A stretch of 64,000 bases of DNA from assembly GCA_024639325.1 (NCBI GenBank), contig JAHEIO010000010.1, forward strand, positions 1 to 64,000. Reading direction: 5' to 3'. Positions 11,496-20,738 of the stretch are shown one piece after another. The notes under the pieces were generated by a model. The model was not told where the DNA came from. It did not search any database and worked only from the letters and a program-made list of their open reading frames with translations. Positions within the stretch are counted from its first letter, which is position 1. Every line of letters begins with the position of its first letter. The position numbers and the translations under genes were made by a program. Origin of the DNA: Gammaproteobacteria bacterium (GTDB taxonomy: Bacteria > Pseudomonadota > Gammaproteobacteria > Arenicellales > JAANXG01).

Positions 11496-11849
11496 ATGTC
11501 TGATACTACTGGACTGCAGCAAGTGCCTCCGGGCGGAGGCGATGGCAATGTCCTCGGTGACAAAATTGTCGAGGCGCTGAAGGGAGTGTACGATCCCGAG
11601 ATACCGGTCAACATATATGACCTCGGACTCATCTACAAAGTCGATATCGCCGACGACGGTGCGGTCAACGTAGACATGACGCTCACCGCCCCCGGCTGTC
11701 CCGTAGCGGAGACTTTCCCCGGTATCGTCGAACGAACTCTGGAATCCGTCGAAGGGGTGAGTGTGGCCCATGTCGAACTGGTCTGGGATCCTCCGTGGAC
11801 CATGGAGAGGATGACCGAAGAAGCCAGGCTTGAATTGGGATTGATGTAG
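11496..11849 (+). CDS. sufT: SUF-system DUF59/MIP18 family Fe-S assembly protein
   Basis: ALKGVYDPEIPVNIYDLGLIYKV, MTLTAPGCPVAE. Confidence 0.92.
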   Translation: MSDTTGLQQVPPGGGDGNVLGDKIVEALKGVYDPEIPVNIYDLGLIYKVDIADDGAVNVDMTLTAPGCPVAETFPGIVERTLESVEGVSVAHVELVWDPPWTMERMTEEARLELGLM

Positions 11850-12170
11850 TTGTCGGACTGGGTCGACGTAGCAACGACGGATAGTTTGGTGCCCGGCAGC
11901 CACGTGGTCGTAGACGTCGATGGTGTGGAAGTGGCGGTATTCAACGTCGGCGGCGAATTGCTCGCTATAGAAGATATTTGCACCCATGACGGCGGAGAAC
12001 TGGCCTGTGGAGATTTGGAGGGAGAGGCTATCGTTTGCCCCCGGCACGGCGCGAAGTTTTCGCTGCGCACCGGCGAAGTGCTGGCACCGCCCGCATACGA
12101 AGCGGTGGCGACGATGGCTGTGAGAGTCGAGGGGAACATGGTGCAGGTAAAAGACGAACGGTGGGACTGA
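11850..12170 (+). CDS. Rieske-type [2Fe-2S] ferredoxin, probable TTG start
   Basis: CTHDGGELACGDLEGEAIVCPRHGAKFSLRTGE (CxH...CxxH). Confidence 0.92.
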   Translation: MSDWVDVATTDSLVPGSHVVVDVDGVEVAVFNVGGELLAIEDICTHDGGELACGDLEGEAIVCPRHGAKFSLRTGEVLAPPAYEAVATMAVRVEGNMVQVKDERWD

Positions 12171-12179
12171 CGGGGAAGT

Positions 12180-12899
12180 CTATGGATTCGATTCCCGCTG
12201 TCGACTCTGACCGCGCTCGATCAGGATCAGGTAGCAGACGGCGGAAATCCCGGCTGAACCGAATATCATACACATAACAACGATCTGATAGCGCGCCGCG
12301 ATCAGCGGCGACACTCCGGACAGGATCTGGCCGGTCATCATTCCAGGCAGGGAAACCAGCCCGACGGCAAACAAAGAATTGATCACGGGGATCATGCACG
12401 CACGCAGCGCGATACGCCGCGATTCCATGTAACCATGCTGATTCCTCTCCGAATCGAAACGCTCAGCGGCCAGGCTTACGGTGTTCATCGAGTTCGCAAA
12501 TATCATCCCGGCCAGCGGTATCACGTACTGGGGTTCGAACCAGGGGTCGAGGGTCAGTACCGCCTGGGTGACTAGCAAGAGGGTGAAGACGCCGCCTATG
12601 GAAATCGAGATCAGAATCTTGGCATAGGCCAGTTTTGATTTCTTTTGCAGCGACCGCAGGCTTATCCAGCTGGAAACCAGCAGCATCATAGTCAGCACAC
12701 CGATAACGATGAGTGCATTGTCGGCCTGGAAGATGTAGGTCAGAACGTAGCCGATTAGGAGCAACTGGATCAGCATACGGATCAGTGCATAAACCGCGTT
12801 TCCGCCGCCGAGCGACCACCAGTAGAGCACGCCCACCACGATGGCGACGGGCGCGAAAGCAAACGACAGATCGAGGAGGGAGATAGTCTGCATTGTCAT
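12180..12899 (-). CDS. fetB: UPF0014-family iron export ABC transporter permease (FetB-like)
   Basis: Multi-TM; SLRSLQKKSKLAYAK, VIPLAGMIFANSMNTVSLAAERF, VSLPGMMTGQILSGVSPLIAARYQIVVM. Confidence 0.9.
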   Translation of the reverse strand: MTMQTISLLDLSFAFAPVAIVVGVLYWWSLGGGNAVYALIRMLIQLLLIGYVLTYIFQADNALIVIGVLTMMLLVSSWISLRSLQKKSKLAYAKILISISIGGVFTLLLVTQAVLTLDPWFEPQYVIPLAGMIFANSMNTVSLAAERFDSERNQHGYMESRRIALRACMIPVINSLFAVGLVSLPGMMTGQILSGVSPLIAARYQIVVMCMIFGSAGISAVCYLILIERGQSRQRESNP

Positions 12900-12951
12900 G
12901 GAACTTCAGCGACAATGGGGTCAGACACGATGGGCTAGTGACTGAGCGGTG

Positions 12952-14268
12952 CTATCCCCGGGCCTGTTTGCGGACGATGTTGACACCCTTCAGCAGGTTC
13001 AGCGCTTCCCGCAGCTGGAAATCACTTTCTATTCTCGGGGTGCCGTTTGTCGTGCCGTTGTTTTCTTCTTCGTTATCCCCACTGTCCCCGTTCTCGTTTT
13101 GCAGGTGCCCCTGAAGGTCTTCTTCCCGCAGCAGGTCCGAGCCCGTGCCTTTCCTAGAAATCTCGAGGTCTTCGATGACCACATCGGGAATAATCCCCTG
13201 CGCCTGTATAGAACGGTCATTGGGCGTATAGTACCTTGCCGTCGTGATTTTCAGTGCGGCGCCGTTGTTGATGGGCAGGATCGTCTGTACGGATCCTTTT
13301 CCGAAGGTTTGCGTTCCCATGATTATGGCCCTGCCGTGGTCCTGGAGGGCTCCAGCTACAATTTCAGAGGCCGATGCCGAGCCGCCATTGACCAGGACGA
13401 CCATCGGCGATTCTTTCAGATAGTCGTTGGGCGTGGCGGTGTATTCCACCTTGGAGTCGTCGCCTCGCCCCCGGGTTGAGACGATCACCCCGTTCGATAC
13501 GAAAAGGTCACTGACCGACACGGCGCCGTTCAGAACTCCGCCTGGATTGTTCCTCAAATCCAGGATCAACCCGTTCAATTTTCCGTCGGCTTCTTTCTTG
13601 AGCTTACTCAGTTTACGGCGCACGGCGTCCGCGGTGCCGGATTGGAATTGTGAAACCCTGACGTACGCGTAGCCGGGTTCGATCATCGATCCCTTGACGC
13701 TGGTGATCCGGATAACAGCCCGTGTTATCACGAACTCCAGGGGTTTTGCCTCACCTTCCCGAACAACGCTGAGCTTGATGTCGGTATCCGGCTCCCCTCG
13801 CATCATCTTGACGGCATCGTTCAAAGACATCCCCTTGACCGGTGTACCGTCGATTCGGGTGATGACGTCCCCCGCTTTGATCCCGGCACGCTTCGCCGGT
13901 GTGTCATCGATTGGCGCCACAACCTTGACGAAACCGTTTTCCATGGTCACTTCTATCCCCAGGCCGCCAAATTTGCCCTCGGTGCCTATCCGCATTTCCT
14001 TGTAGGATTCAGGGCTCAGGTAGGAGGAGTGAGGATCGAGTCCGGCAAGCATGCCGTGGATGGCGTCTTCCAGTAGCTTTTTGTCCTCGACGGACTCTAC
14101 GTAATCGGTCTTTACCTTTCCGAAGACCTCGGTGAATATTCGCAATGTATCCAGGGGAAGGGGGGCTACGTCCGCCCTTTCCGCAAACACGGATCTTTCC
14201 ATGGTAATCCCAATGCCTGTGAACAATCCCAGACACAAGATCAGGATATATCGTCCCGTTGCGTTCAT
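12952..14268 (-). CDS. ctpA: S41-family carboxyl-terminal processing protease
   Basis: DPHSSYLSPESYKEM, PDZ domain, LDLRNNPGGVL, NGGSASASEIVAGALQDHGRA. Confidence 0.94.
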   Translation of the reverse strand: MNATGRYILILCLGLFTGIGITMERSVFAERADVAPLPLDTLRIFTEVFGKVKTDYVESVEDKKLLEDAIHGMLAGLDPHSSYLSPESYKEMRIGTEGKFGGLGIEVTMENGFVKVVAPIDDTPAKRAGIKAGDVITRIDGTPVKGMSLNDAVKMMRGEPDTDIKLSVVREGEAKPLEFVITRAVIRITSVKGSMIEPGYAYVRVSQFQSGTADAVRRKLSKLKKEADGKLNGLILDLRNNPGGVLNGAVSVSDLFVSNGVIVSTRGRGDDSKVEYTATPNDYLKESPMVVLVNGGSASASEIVAGALQDHGRAIIMGTQTFGKGSVQTILPINNGAALKITTARYYTPNDRSIQAQGIIPDVVIEDLEISRKGTGSDLLREEDLQGHLQNENGDSGDNEEENNGTTNGTPRIESDFQLREALNLLKGVNIVRKQARG

Positions 14269-14288
14269 CGTGTGGTCTCCAGCTATGT

Positions 14289-15434
14289 CTACTCTACTTT
14301 ACACCAGTTCATCGGATTTTGGGGCTCGCCGTTTTTTCGCACCTCGAAATACAATCCGGATGTCGTCAGGCCTCCGCTTGCTCCAACCAGCGCTATCGAC
14401 TCTCCCTCCTCGACCCATTCTCCGACCTGTTTGAACAGCAGCTGGTTGTGGCTGTAAAGACTCATGAACCCATCGCCATGATCCAGTATCAATAATAGCC
14501 CAAATCCGCGCAGCCAATCCGCAAACGCCACGCGGCCCGAAAAGATGGCGTTGACCATGGTACCTTCAGCGGCATCCATGAATATTCCCTGCCACGGAAT
14601 ATCGGTCCCCCAGCGTGTTTCACCGAAGTGCGCGGTGATGTCGCCGTGCAACGGCAGATTGAGTTTGCCGCGCATTTGACCGAATCGCTGATTGGGTTCG
14701 CCTCGGGGTAGCGAATCCGGGACAGCGCCGTCAATGCTCCGCAGCAGACGCTGCAACCGCTGCGCATTCTGTTTCATCAGGGCCAGCTGCTGCTGCTTTG
14801 AACCTATGCCTTGTTTCAAAGCGGCCACCAGGGCACCTCGTTCGCTGCGGGCCAGTGCCAGACCCTTCCTCTGTGCAAGTTGGTCCGTCTCGAGCGCTTT
14901 TAGTTCCTGGTTTTCCGATTCAAGTTCGGTTTTGACTCGATGCAGGCGGTCGACCGTTTTCTCGTACTTCATCAGGTCGGTCACGCGATGACGGGAAAGA
15001 TATCGATAATAAGCCAGAAATCTACCCACGTGAGCCGGGGCTTCCTGATTGAGCAGCAATTTCAGGTACTCCGCGCGGCCGCTGATGTACGAGGCCACGA
15101 TGATGTTCCTGAGTTGTGACCGCAGGACCATAATTTCCTTTTCGATCTGCGCAATCTCGAACTCCGATTCGTTAATTTTTCTGGTTTTAATCTTGATATC
15201 GTTTTGTGTACGGCGAATGCCGTGGTTGAGGTCCCCCATGGTTTTCTCGACCTTGGCAAGCTCCTTCTGCACAGAATTCAGTTCCGCCTTGTCCTGATTG
15301 AGGTTGGCCGTAATCCGATCGATACGCTCCCGCATCGCGTCCAGTTGCGCCTGCGTGTCCTGCGAGGCATACAGGGGCGCCGGCACAATGTTGATCAGCA
15401 TTGCGAAAAACCACGCATATGAATGAATTTTCAC
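14289..15434 (-). CDS. envC: murein hydrolase activator EnvC-like (coiled coil plus degenerate M23/LytM domain)
   Basis: Signal peptide, coiled coil, C-terminal LILDHGDGFMSLYSHNQLLFKQVGEWVEEGESIALVG; adjacent to ctp. Confidence 0.9.
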   Translation of the reverse strand: MKIHSYAWFFAMLINIVPAPLYASQDTQAQLDAMRERIDRITANLNQDKAELNSVQKELAKVEKTMGDLNHGIRRTQNDIKIKTRKINESEFEIAQIEKEIMVLRSQLRNIIVASYISGRAEYLKLLLNQEAPAHVGRFLAYYRYLSRHRVTDLMKYEKTVDRLHRVKTELESENQELKALETDQLAQRKGLALARSERGALVAALKQGIGSKQQQLALMKQNAQRLQRLLRSIDGAVPDSLPRGEPNQRFGQMRGKLNLPLHGDITAHFGETRWGTDIPWQGIFMDAAEGTMVNAIFSGRVAFADWLRGFGLLLILDHGDGFMSLYSHNQLLFKQVGEWVEEGESIALVGASGGLTTSGLYFEVRKNGEPQNPMNWCKVE

Positions 15435-15440
15435 CAGGTG

Positions 15441-15471
15441 TTGACTCTTTTCGCTAATATTATTTTATAAT
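15441..15471 (+). promoter_or_regulatory. candidate sigma70 promoter (TTGACT - 19 bp - TATAAT)
   Basis: Hexamers read directly upstream of the ArsR gene; the spacer is longer than ideal. Confidence 0.4.
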
Positions 15472-15509
15472 GTAGTTCTTATAGATGTTAGGACAGCCGT
15501 AATAGCCGT

Positions 15510-15860
15510 ATGATAGAGCCCGGTGCGGAACGCACAACTCCGGGTGCCAGAGCCGCACAGGAATTACTGGCCAAGGAATCCGATCTTCAACACGCCTCAA
15601 GATCACTAAAAGCGATGGCGCATCCGCTGCGCCTGAAAATACTTTGTATTCTGGGCGGCATGAAGGAAGCCAGCGTGCAGGATCTGGTGGATATGGTTGG
15701 AACATCACAAAGCAATATCTCACAACATCTATCCATTCTGCGCGACAAGGAAATCCTGGGGTCAAGAAAGGTGGCTAACAAGGTTTACTATCGAATAAGC
15801 GACGACCAGATACTGCGTCTGATCGAAGCAATGCGATTGGCGTTTTGCTTCCATAGATGA
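15510..15860 (+). CDS. ArsR-family transcriptional regulator, possible SqrR/BigR-like thiol sensor
   Basis: wHTH: AMAHPLRLKILCIL...TSQSNISQHLSILRDKEILGSRKVANKVYYRI; Cys in ILC and near the C-terminus. Confidence 0.9.
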   Translation: MIEPGAERTTPGARAAQELLAKESDLQHASRSLKAMAHPLRLKILCILGGMKEASVQDLVDMVGTSQSNISQHLSILRDKEILGSRKVANKVYYRISDDQILRLIEAMRLAFCFHR

Positions 15861-15931
15861 CGCTCACGAGGCTTGAACTCGTCCGCAGATTGCGAGTAAC
15901 CTTCGGCAGTTTTTGAATTCACAACCTGAAC

Positions 15932-16348
15932 ATGAGCCTGGAATTCTTTATCGACAACTGGTACCTGTTCGTGGCGCTGATCGTCGTGCTGGGAATGCTC
16001 GTCCTCGATCCGATCCGTCAACAGGCTTCAGGCCTTCGAAAGGTCTCACCGCTCGAAATGCCACAGGTGACGCGAAACGACAGCGTGATTCTGGATGTGA
16101 GTGAACCAGCCGACTTCAACAAAGGTCATATTCCAAACGCAGTCAACATGACCTTGAAAACCATGCAGGCGGGGTTGGGTAAACTCGACAAGCAAAAAAA
16201 GAAAACCGTGATCGTGGTCTGTCAGGCCGGGAACAAGGCCCACTCAGCCGCCAGATTGCTACTCAAGAGCGGTTTTGAAAATGTCTATGTGCTCTCGGGC
16301 GGGATGATGGCATGGCGAAAGGAAAATCTGCCCGTGGTCAAGAGTTGA
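15932..16348 (+). CDS. membrane-anchored rhodanese-like sulfurtransferase
   Basis: N-terminal TM; VVCQAGNKAHSAARLLLKSGFENVYVLSGGMMAW. Confidence 0.92.
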   Translation: MSLEFFIDNWYLFVALIVVLGMLVLDPIRQQASGLRKVSPLEMPQVTRNDSVILDVSEPADFNKGHIPNAVNMTLKTMQAGLGKLDKQKKKTVIVVCQAGNKAHSAARLLLKSGFENVYVLSGGMMAWRKENLPVVKS

Positions 16349-16358
16349 GCGAGAGAAA

Positions 16359-16862
16359 ATGACCGAAGAGAAAAAATCACCTACACTGGATATCCGTCAG
16401 GTCTATATCAAGGACATGTCGTTCGAATCTCCGATGACCCCCCAGTCAATCGCCGGCGGCGGCACTCCAAAGATAGATATCAATCTTGGGGTAAGGTACC
16501 AGAGGCTGGATGAGGAAGGTCACTACGAAATCGTATTGACCATCGAGGCAAACGCGAAAGCCGAGGACAAAACCATGTTTCTCGTTGAGGTGCAGCAGGC
16601 TGGGCTGTTTCTGATCCAGGGCTTTAGCGATACGGAAATGGGACTGGCGCTCAACGTCGCCTGCCCAACCGTGCTGCTTCCTTTTGCCCGGGCCGCGATT
16701 ACCGACGTGGTGAGCAAGGGAGGGTTTCCGCAGCTCCTGATCAGCCCGGTAAACTTCGAAATGCTCTATGCAAACAAGTCCAGCGGTGCCCAAAATCAAG
16801 CCGGCGGAGGGGACGCGCCCGCTCTCGATCCCAGTCCCGGCGACGGCGAAACCATAAACTAA
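16359..16862 (+). CDS. secB: protein-export chaperone SecB
   Basis: IYIKDMSFESP, VLLPFARAAITDVVSKGGFPQLLISPVNFEMLY. Confidence 0.97.
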   Translation: MTEEKKSPTLDIRQVYIKDMSFESPMTPQSIAGGGTPKIDINLGVRYQRLDEEGHYEIVLTIEANAKAEDKTMFLVEVQQAGLFLIQGFSDTEMGLALNVACPTVLLPFARAAITDVVSKGGFPQLLISPVNFEMLYANKSSGAQNQAGGGDAPALDPSPGDGETIN

Positions 16863-16879
16863 CCCGCGATTCCGGATAC

Positions 16880-17893
16880 ATGATAACCAGTGCACAGGCT
16901 TTGACCGTCGGTGTACTGGGCGCAGGTTCATGGGGTACGGCCCTGGCCATCCTGATTGCTCGCAACGGTTACGCGGTAGAGCTCTGGGATTACCACAAAG
17001 AGCACATCGAGTCGATCGGCCGCAACCGGGAGAACGTGCGATACATTCCCGGGCTGGCCCTGCCACCGAACCTGGGGGCAAACGCCGACCTCGCGTCGCT
17101 GGTGTCCGCCGCCGATCGCTTCCTGGTGGTCGTCCCCAGTCATGCTTTTCGTTCCACCCTTGAAAGCATGGCGGTACACTGCGACCCGACGCGGAAGCTT
17201 CTGATCAGCTGGGGTACGAAGGGTTTCGATCCCCAGCGCCGGATGCTGTTGAGCGAGGTCGCTTCGGAGGTGTTCCCCACAGCCGATCTGGCCGCGATCT
17301 CGGGGCCGAGCTTCGCCACGGAGGTGGCTCAAGGTTTACCGACCGCCCTTACCGTCGCGTCACCGGATGAGCGCACGGCGGACACGGTGGCCGCCTGGTT
17401 GCGCAGTGATCGCGTTCGAGTCTACACCAGTCGGGACCTCGCGGGTGTACAGCTCGGGGGTGCGATCAAGAACGTGATGGCGCTCGCCGCGGGCATCAGC
17501 GACGGCCTGGGCTTTGGTGCCAACGCACGGGCGGCACTGATCACCCGCGGCCTTGCGGAAATGAATCGACTGGGCGCGGCTCTAGGCGGCAATCCGCGCA
17601 CATTCATGGGCCTGACCGGCGTTGGTGACCTGGTGCTCACCTGCACGGACGATCAATCCAGGAACCGCCGCGCGGGCATAGGCCTGGGTCAGGGACGCGG
17701 TCTTCAGGAGGTGCTGGAGGATATCGGCCAGGAAGTCGAAGGCATCAAGACGGTGAGGGAACTATACGCCATGGCCGGTCGCGCCGGCGTTGACATGCCC
17801 ATAACCGAGCAGGTCTACAAGGTCGTCTACGAACATTTGTCTGCCGGCCAGGCGGTCAAGCGTCTGTTGAGTCGCGAGCCGAAGTCGGAATGA
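16880..17893 (+). CDS. gpsA: glycerol-3-phosphate dehydrogenase [NAD(P)+]
   Basis: VLGAGSWGTALAI, SGPSFATEVAQGLPTA, GGAIKNVMALAAGISDGLGFGANARAALITRGLAEM. Confidence 0.97.
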   Translation: MITSAQALTVGVLGAGSWGTALAILIARNGYAVELWDYHKEHIESIGRNRENVRYIPGLALPPNLGANADLASLVSAADRFLVVVPSHAFRSTLESMAVHCDPTRKLLISWGTKGFDPQRRMLLSEVASEVFPTADLAAISGPSFATEVAQGLPTALTVASPDERTADTVAAWLRSDRVRVYTSRDLAGVQLGGAIKNVMALAAGISDGLGFGANARAALITRGLAEMNRLGAALGGNPRTFMGLTGVGDLVLTCTDDQSRNRRAGIGLGQGRGLQEVLEDIGQEVEGIKTVRELYAMAGRAGVDMPITEQVYKVVYEHLSAGQAVKRLLSREPKSE

Positions 17894-17903
17894 GGGGGAG
17901 GTG

Positions 17904-18359
17904 CTATCCAAAGCCTTGCTGCCGCCAGGCCTCGTAAATGACGATGCTCACGGTGTTTGCCAGATTCAGGCTGCGGTTTCCGGGGACCATGGGCACGGTG
18001 ATTCGCTGTCGCGTGGGAACCGACTCCCTAAGTTCCGCACTCAGGCCCCGGGTCTCGGGTCCGAACACGAAGGCGTCGCCCGGCATGAAGTGCGATGATG
18101 TGTACAGGGTCGTGTTGCGGGTAGACAGCGTAAACAGCCGTCCTGTCTCCGCCGTATCCAGGAAAGTCTGGAAATCAGGGTAGCGGAGAACCCTGGCCCA
18201 ATCATGATAATCGAGTCCGGCCCGCCTGAGCTGCCGGTCGTCAGCCTCGAACCCCAGTGGTTCGATCAGATGCAGGTGGCAACCGGTATTGGCGCACAAG
18301 CGGATAACGTTGCCGGTATTCGGCGGGATCTCCGGCTCAAAAAGAACGACGTGAAACAC
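17904..18359 (-). CDS. trmL: tRNA (cytidine(34)-2'-O)-methyltransferase
   Basis: FEPEIPPNTGNVIRLCANTGCHLHLIEPLGF, FGPETRGL. Confidence 0.96.
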   Translation of the reverse strand: MFHVVLFEPEIPPNTGNVIRLCANTGCHLHLIEPLGFEADDRQLRRAGLDYHDWARVLRYPDFQTFLDTAETGRLFTLSTRNTTLYTSSHFMPGDAFVFGPETRGLSAELRESVPTRQRITVPMVPGNRSLNLANTVSIVIYEAWRQQGFG

Positions 18360-18375
18360 GATTCGATGGCAAGAT

Positions 18376-18789
18376 TCAGAATGGTTTGACCACGACGAGG
18401 ACGATTGAGGCCAGCAGGACGATCACGGGGAATTCGTTGAACCAGCGATACCAGATGTGAGACCGGATGTTTCGGTCATTCTTGAAATCCGCCAGAATCT
18501 TTGCGCACCAGGCATGGTAGCCGATCAGCACGAGCACGAGCGCCAGCTTGGCATAGAGCCACCCCCCGGAAAAGCCGTAGCCGAGCCAGAGCCAGGTGCC
18601 CAGGCCCAAAGCGATAACGCCGCTTGGCGTCATGATGCCGAAGAAGAGTTTGCGTTCCATGACCTTGAACCTTTCGAGGCTTTGCCGGTCTTCGGCCATG
18701 GCGTGATAGACAAAAAGCCGCGGCAGGTAGAACAAACCCGCAAACCAGGTGACTACGAAAAAAATGTGAAAAGACTTTATCCAGAGCAT
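18376..18789 (-). CDS. hemJ: HemJ-type protoporphyrinogen oxidase (CopD-like/UPF0093)
   Basis: KSFHIFFVVTWFAGLFYLPRLFVYHA, WLYAKLALVLVLIGYH. Confidence 0.88.
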   Translation of the reverse strand: MLWIKSFHIFFVVTWFAGLFYLPRLFVYHAMAEDRQSLERFKVMERKLFFGIMTPSGVIALGLGTWLWLGYGFSGGWLYAKLALVLVLIGYHAWCAKILADFKNDRNIRSHIWYRWFNEFPVIVLLASIVLVVVKPF

Positions 18790-18795
18790 TAATGA

Positions 18796-19449
18796 TCAAT
18801 CCATCTTTCCCGTACCGCGGTCGATCTCTGCGGAGGTGTCTGAAGGCGCGGATGGATGCTTGGAAAACCAGCCCCTTATCTTCGTAAATATCGCCTTTAT
18901 TCCCCGCCACAGCTTCGGCATGATCCAAATTGCCAGTGCCACGAAAACCGCAAGCAGAACGATGAACAGAACGGGATGGTTGAGTGCGGTCCACAATCCG
19001 ACAACTACAGCGACATCCTCACCGATGGACGCGGTCCAGTTGGTCACGGGCTCCGGCGAGGTATTGATCAATACCCTCGACCCGGCTTTGGTGAAGTGCG
19101 TACCCGCACTCAACGTGCCGCCCAGAATCAGGCCAATGAGTTCCGCTGCCGGTGAAATCTCGGCAAAGGCGGCACCGGCCAGAAGCGCACCCGCGGGTAT
19201 ACGTATAAAGCTGTGTATCGCATCCCAGGCGGTGTCAACGCCGGGTATCTTGTCGGCAAAGAATTCGATGAAGTACATGAGCCCGGCGGCGATCAGCACC
19301 ATCGGATTTTCCAGAATCTCTAGCTCGGCCGGAAGTTCCATCGAGCCGGTTGCGCCCATAAGGCCCAGCATCAGGATCGTTGCGTAGAGGTTGATTCCGC
19401 TTGCCCAGGCCGCGCCCAGGGCGGCCGCAATGATCGAAATGGTATCCAT
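18796..19449 (-). CDS. DUF4126-type membrane protein
   Basis: AALGAAWASGINLYATILMLGLMG; KIPGVDTAWDAIHSFIRIPAGALLA; multi-TM. Confidence 0.8.
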   Translation of the reverse strand: MDTISIIAAALGAAWASGINLYATILMLGLMGATGSMELPAELEILENPMVLIAAGLMYFIEFFADKIPGVDTAWDAIHSFIRIPAGALLAGAAFAEISPAAELIGLILGGTLSAGTHFTKAGSRVLINTSPEPVTNWTASIGEDVAVVVGLWTALNHPVLFIVLLAVFVALAIWIMPKLWRGIKAIFTKIRGWFSKHPSAPSDTSAEIDRGTGKMD

Positions 19450-19461
19450 GACGTTATCTAT

Positions 19462-20640
19462 TCAAGTGGACGGTGAGGGGGAAATCAAGTTGTCGGGATC
19501 CGGCAGGAATCGCTGCAACAAATCGTTGAGAAAACGGCGGCCGAATTCCGTTGTCGATATCTGAATCCCATCGAACTGTAAGAGCCCGTCAGTTTGCGCT
19601 TGCGCTATTGTGGAGCTGAATCGTTTGATGGGTTGACCGGTGCGTTGCTGAAACAGGGACGCCGTAACCGGGCGCTGCAGGCGCAGCGCGTTCAGCATGA
19701 ACTCGAAGCAGATCTCGTCGGATGAAAGCCGCTTCTCACCTCCCACCCGTTCCGCAGAGTGGGCATTTTGCATATACAGGATTGGATTTTTTCTTTTCCA
19801 CGTTCGTAATACCTGATCGTCCCGGGTCATCTTGCTGTGCGCACCTGCGCCGATGCCGATATAGTCACCAAATAGCCAGTAGTTCAGGTTGTGCTGGCAG
19901 GAACGACCTTGCCGTGCAAAAGCGGATACCTCATAGTTCGTGTACCCATTTTTCTCTAAACTGCTCTCGAGTTGCCGCTGCATCTGCCACGCCGCGTCCT
20001 CGCCCGGCAGCCTTGGCGTTCGCACCGCAAAAACCGTATTGGGTTCGATGGTGAGTTGGTAACAGGACAAATGGGGGGGGTCGAAAGACAGGGCCTGCTC
20101 GACATCATCCGCCGCCATCTCCCGGCTTTGTCCAGGAAGCGCGTACATCAAGTCCAGATTGAAGTTGTCGAATCCCGCTCTGATCGCCGCCGTCACCGCG
20201 TGGCGCGCGGCACGGTCATCGTGTATGCGACCGATGTTGCGGAGGGACGCGGCGTTGAAACTCTGTATGCCGATGGACAGACGGTTGACACCCGCGGCTC
20301 TGAGTCCCTCGAACTTGCCCGCATCCGAAGATCCGGGATTTGCCTCCAGAGTTATTTCCATATCGGTTGTGGCAGGGATGCGCGCCCGAATTCCGGCAAT
20401 GATCGATTCCACGCTTTTCGGGCTGAGCAGACTCGGGGTTCCTCCCCCGATGAAAATGCTGCGGAGTCTTCTACCCCGGACAGCCGGAAGTTCCTGATCC
20501 AGGTCGGCCATTAAGGCCTCGATATAGGCATTTTCCGGAGGCGGATTTTTCTGGGCGTGAGAATTGAAATCGCAGTACGGACACTTCTTTTCACACCAGG
20601 GCACGTGAACGTAAAGGGACAAAGGCAGGCTAGCCCGCAT
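19462..20640 (-). CDS. hemW: radical SAM heme chaperone HemW
   Basis: SLYVHVPWCEKKCPYCDFNSH (CxxxCxxC), SIFIGGGTPSLL; start codon ATGCGGGCTAG lies in a dispersed repeat. Confidence 0.95.
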   Translation of the reverse strand: MRASLPLSLYVHVPWCEKKCPYCDFNSHAQKNPPPENAYIEALMADLDQELPAVRGRRLRSIFIGGGTPSLLSPKSVESIIAGIRARIPATTDMEITLEANPGSSDAGKFEGLRAAGVNRLSIGIQSFNAASLRNIGRIHDDRAARHAVTAAIRAGFDNFNLDLMYALPGQSREMAADDVEQALSFDPPHLSCYQLTIEPNTVFAVRTPRLPGEDAAWQMQRQLESSLEKNGYTNYEVSAFARQGRSCQHNLNYWLFGDYIGIGAGAHSKMTRDDQVLRTWKRKNPILYMQNAHSAERVGGEKRLSSDEICFEFMLNALRLQRPVTASLFQQRTGQPIKRFSSTIAQAQTDGLLQFDGIQISTTEFGRRFLNDLLQRFLPDPDNLISPSPST

Positions 20641-20738
20641 ATTGCACCAGTGTCCCGAGCGATGACGCAGGACAGGTTTGATTGAGCGCCGGTCTGGAGC
20701 GAGGAGCGTAGCCGTAGCTACGGTCCGAGTGCGGGCTA
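20628..20738. repeat. dispersed intergenic repeat copy with terminal inverted AGCCCGCA/TGCGGGCT
   Basis: TAGCCCGCATATTGCACCAG...GAGCGATGACGCAG...TGAGCGCCGGTCTGG...GTGCGGGCTA; shared with copies at 21987, 24626, 32889 and 40874. Confidence 0.75.

Noticed and set aside
12910-12930. GGGGTCAGACAC-like motif between fetB and ctpA
   Set aside because: Superficially like the 49922 palindrome motif but single, short and without an inverted partner.
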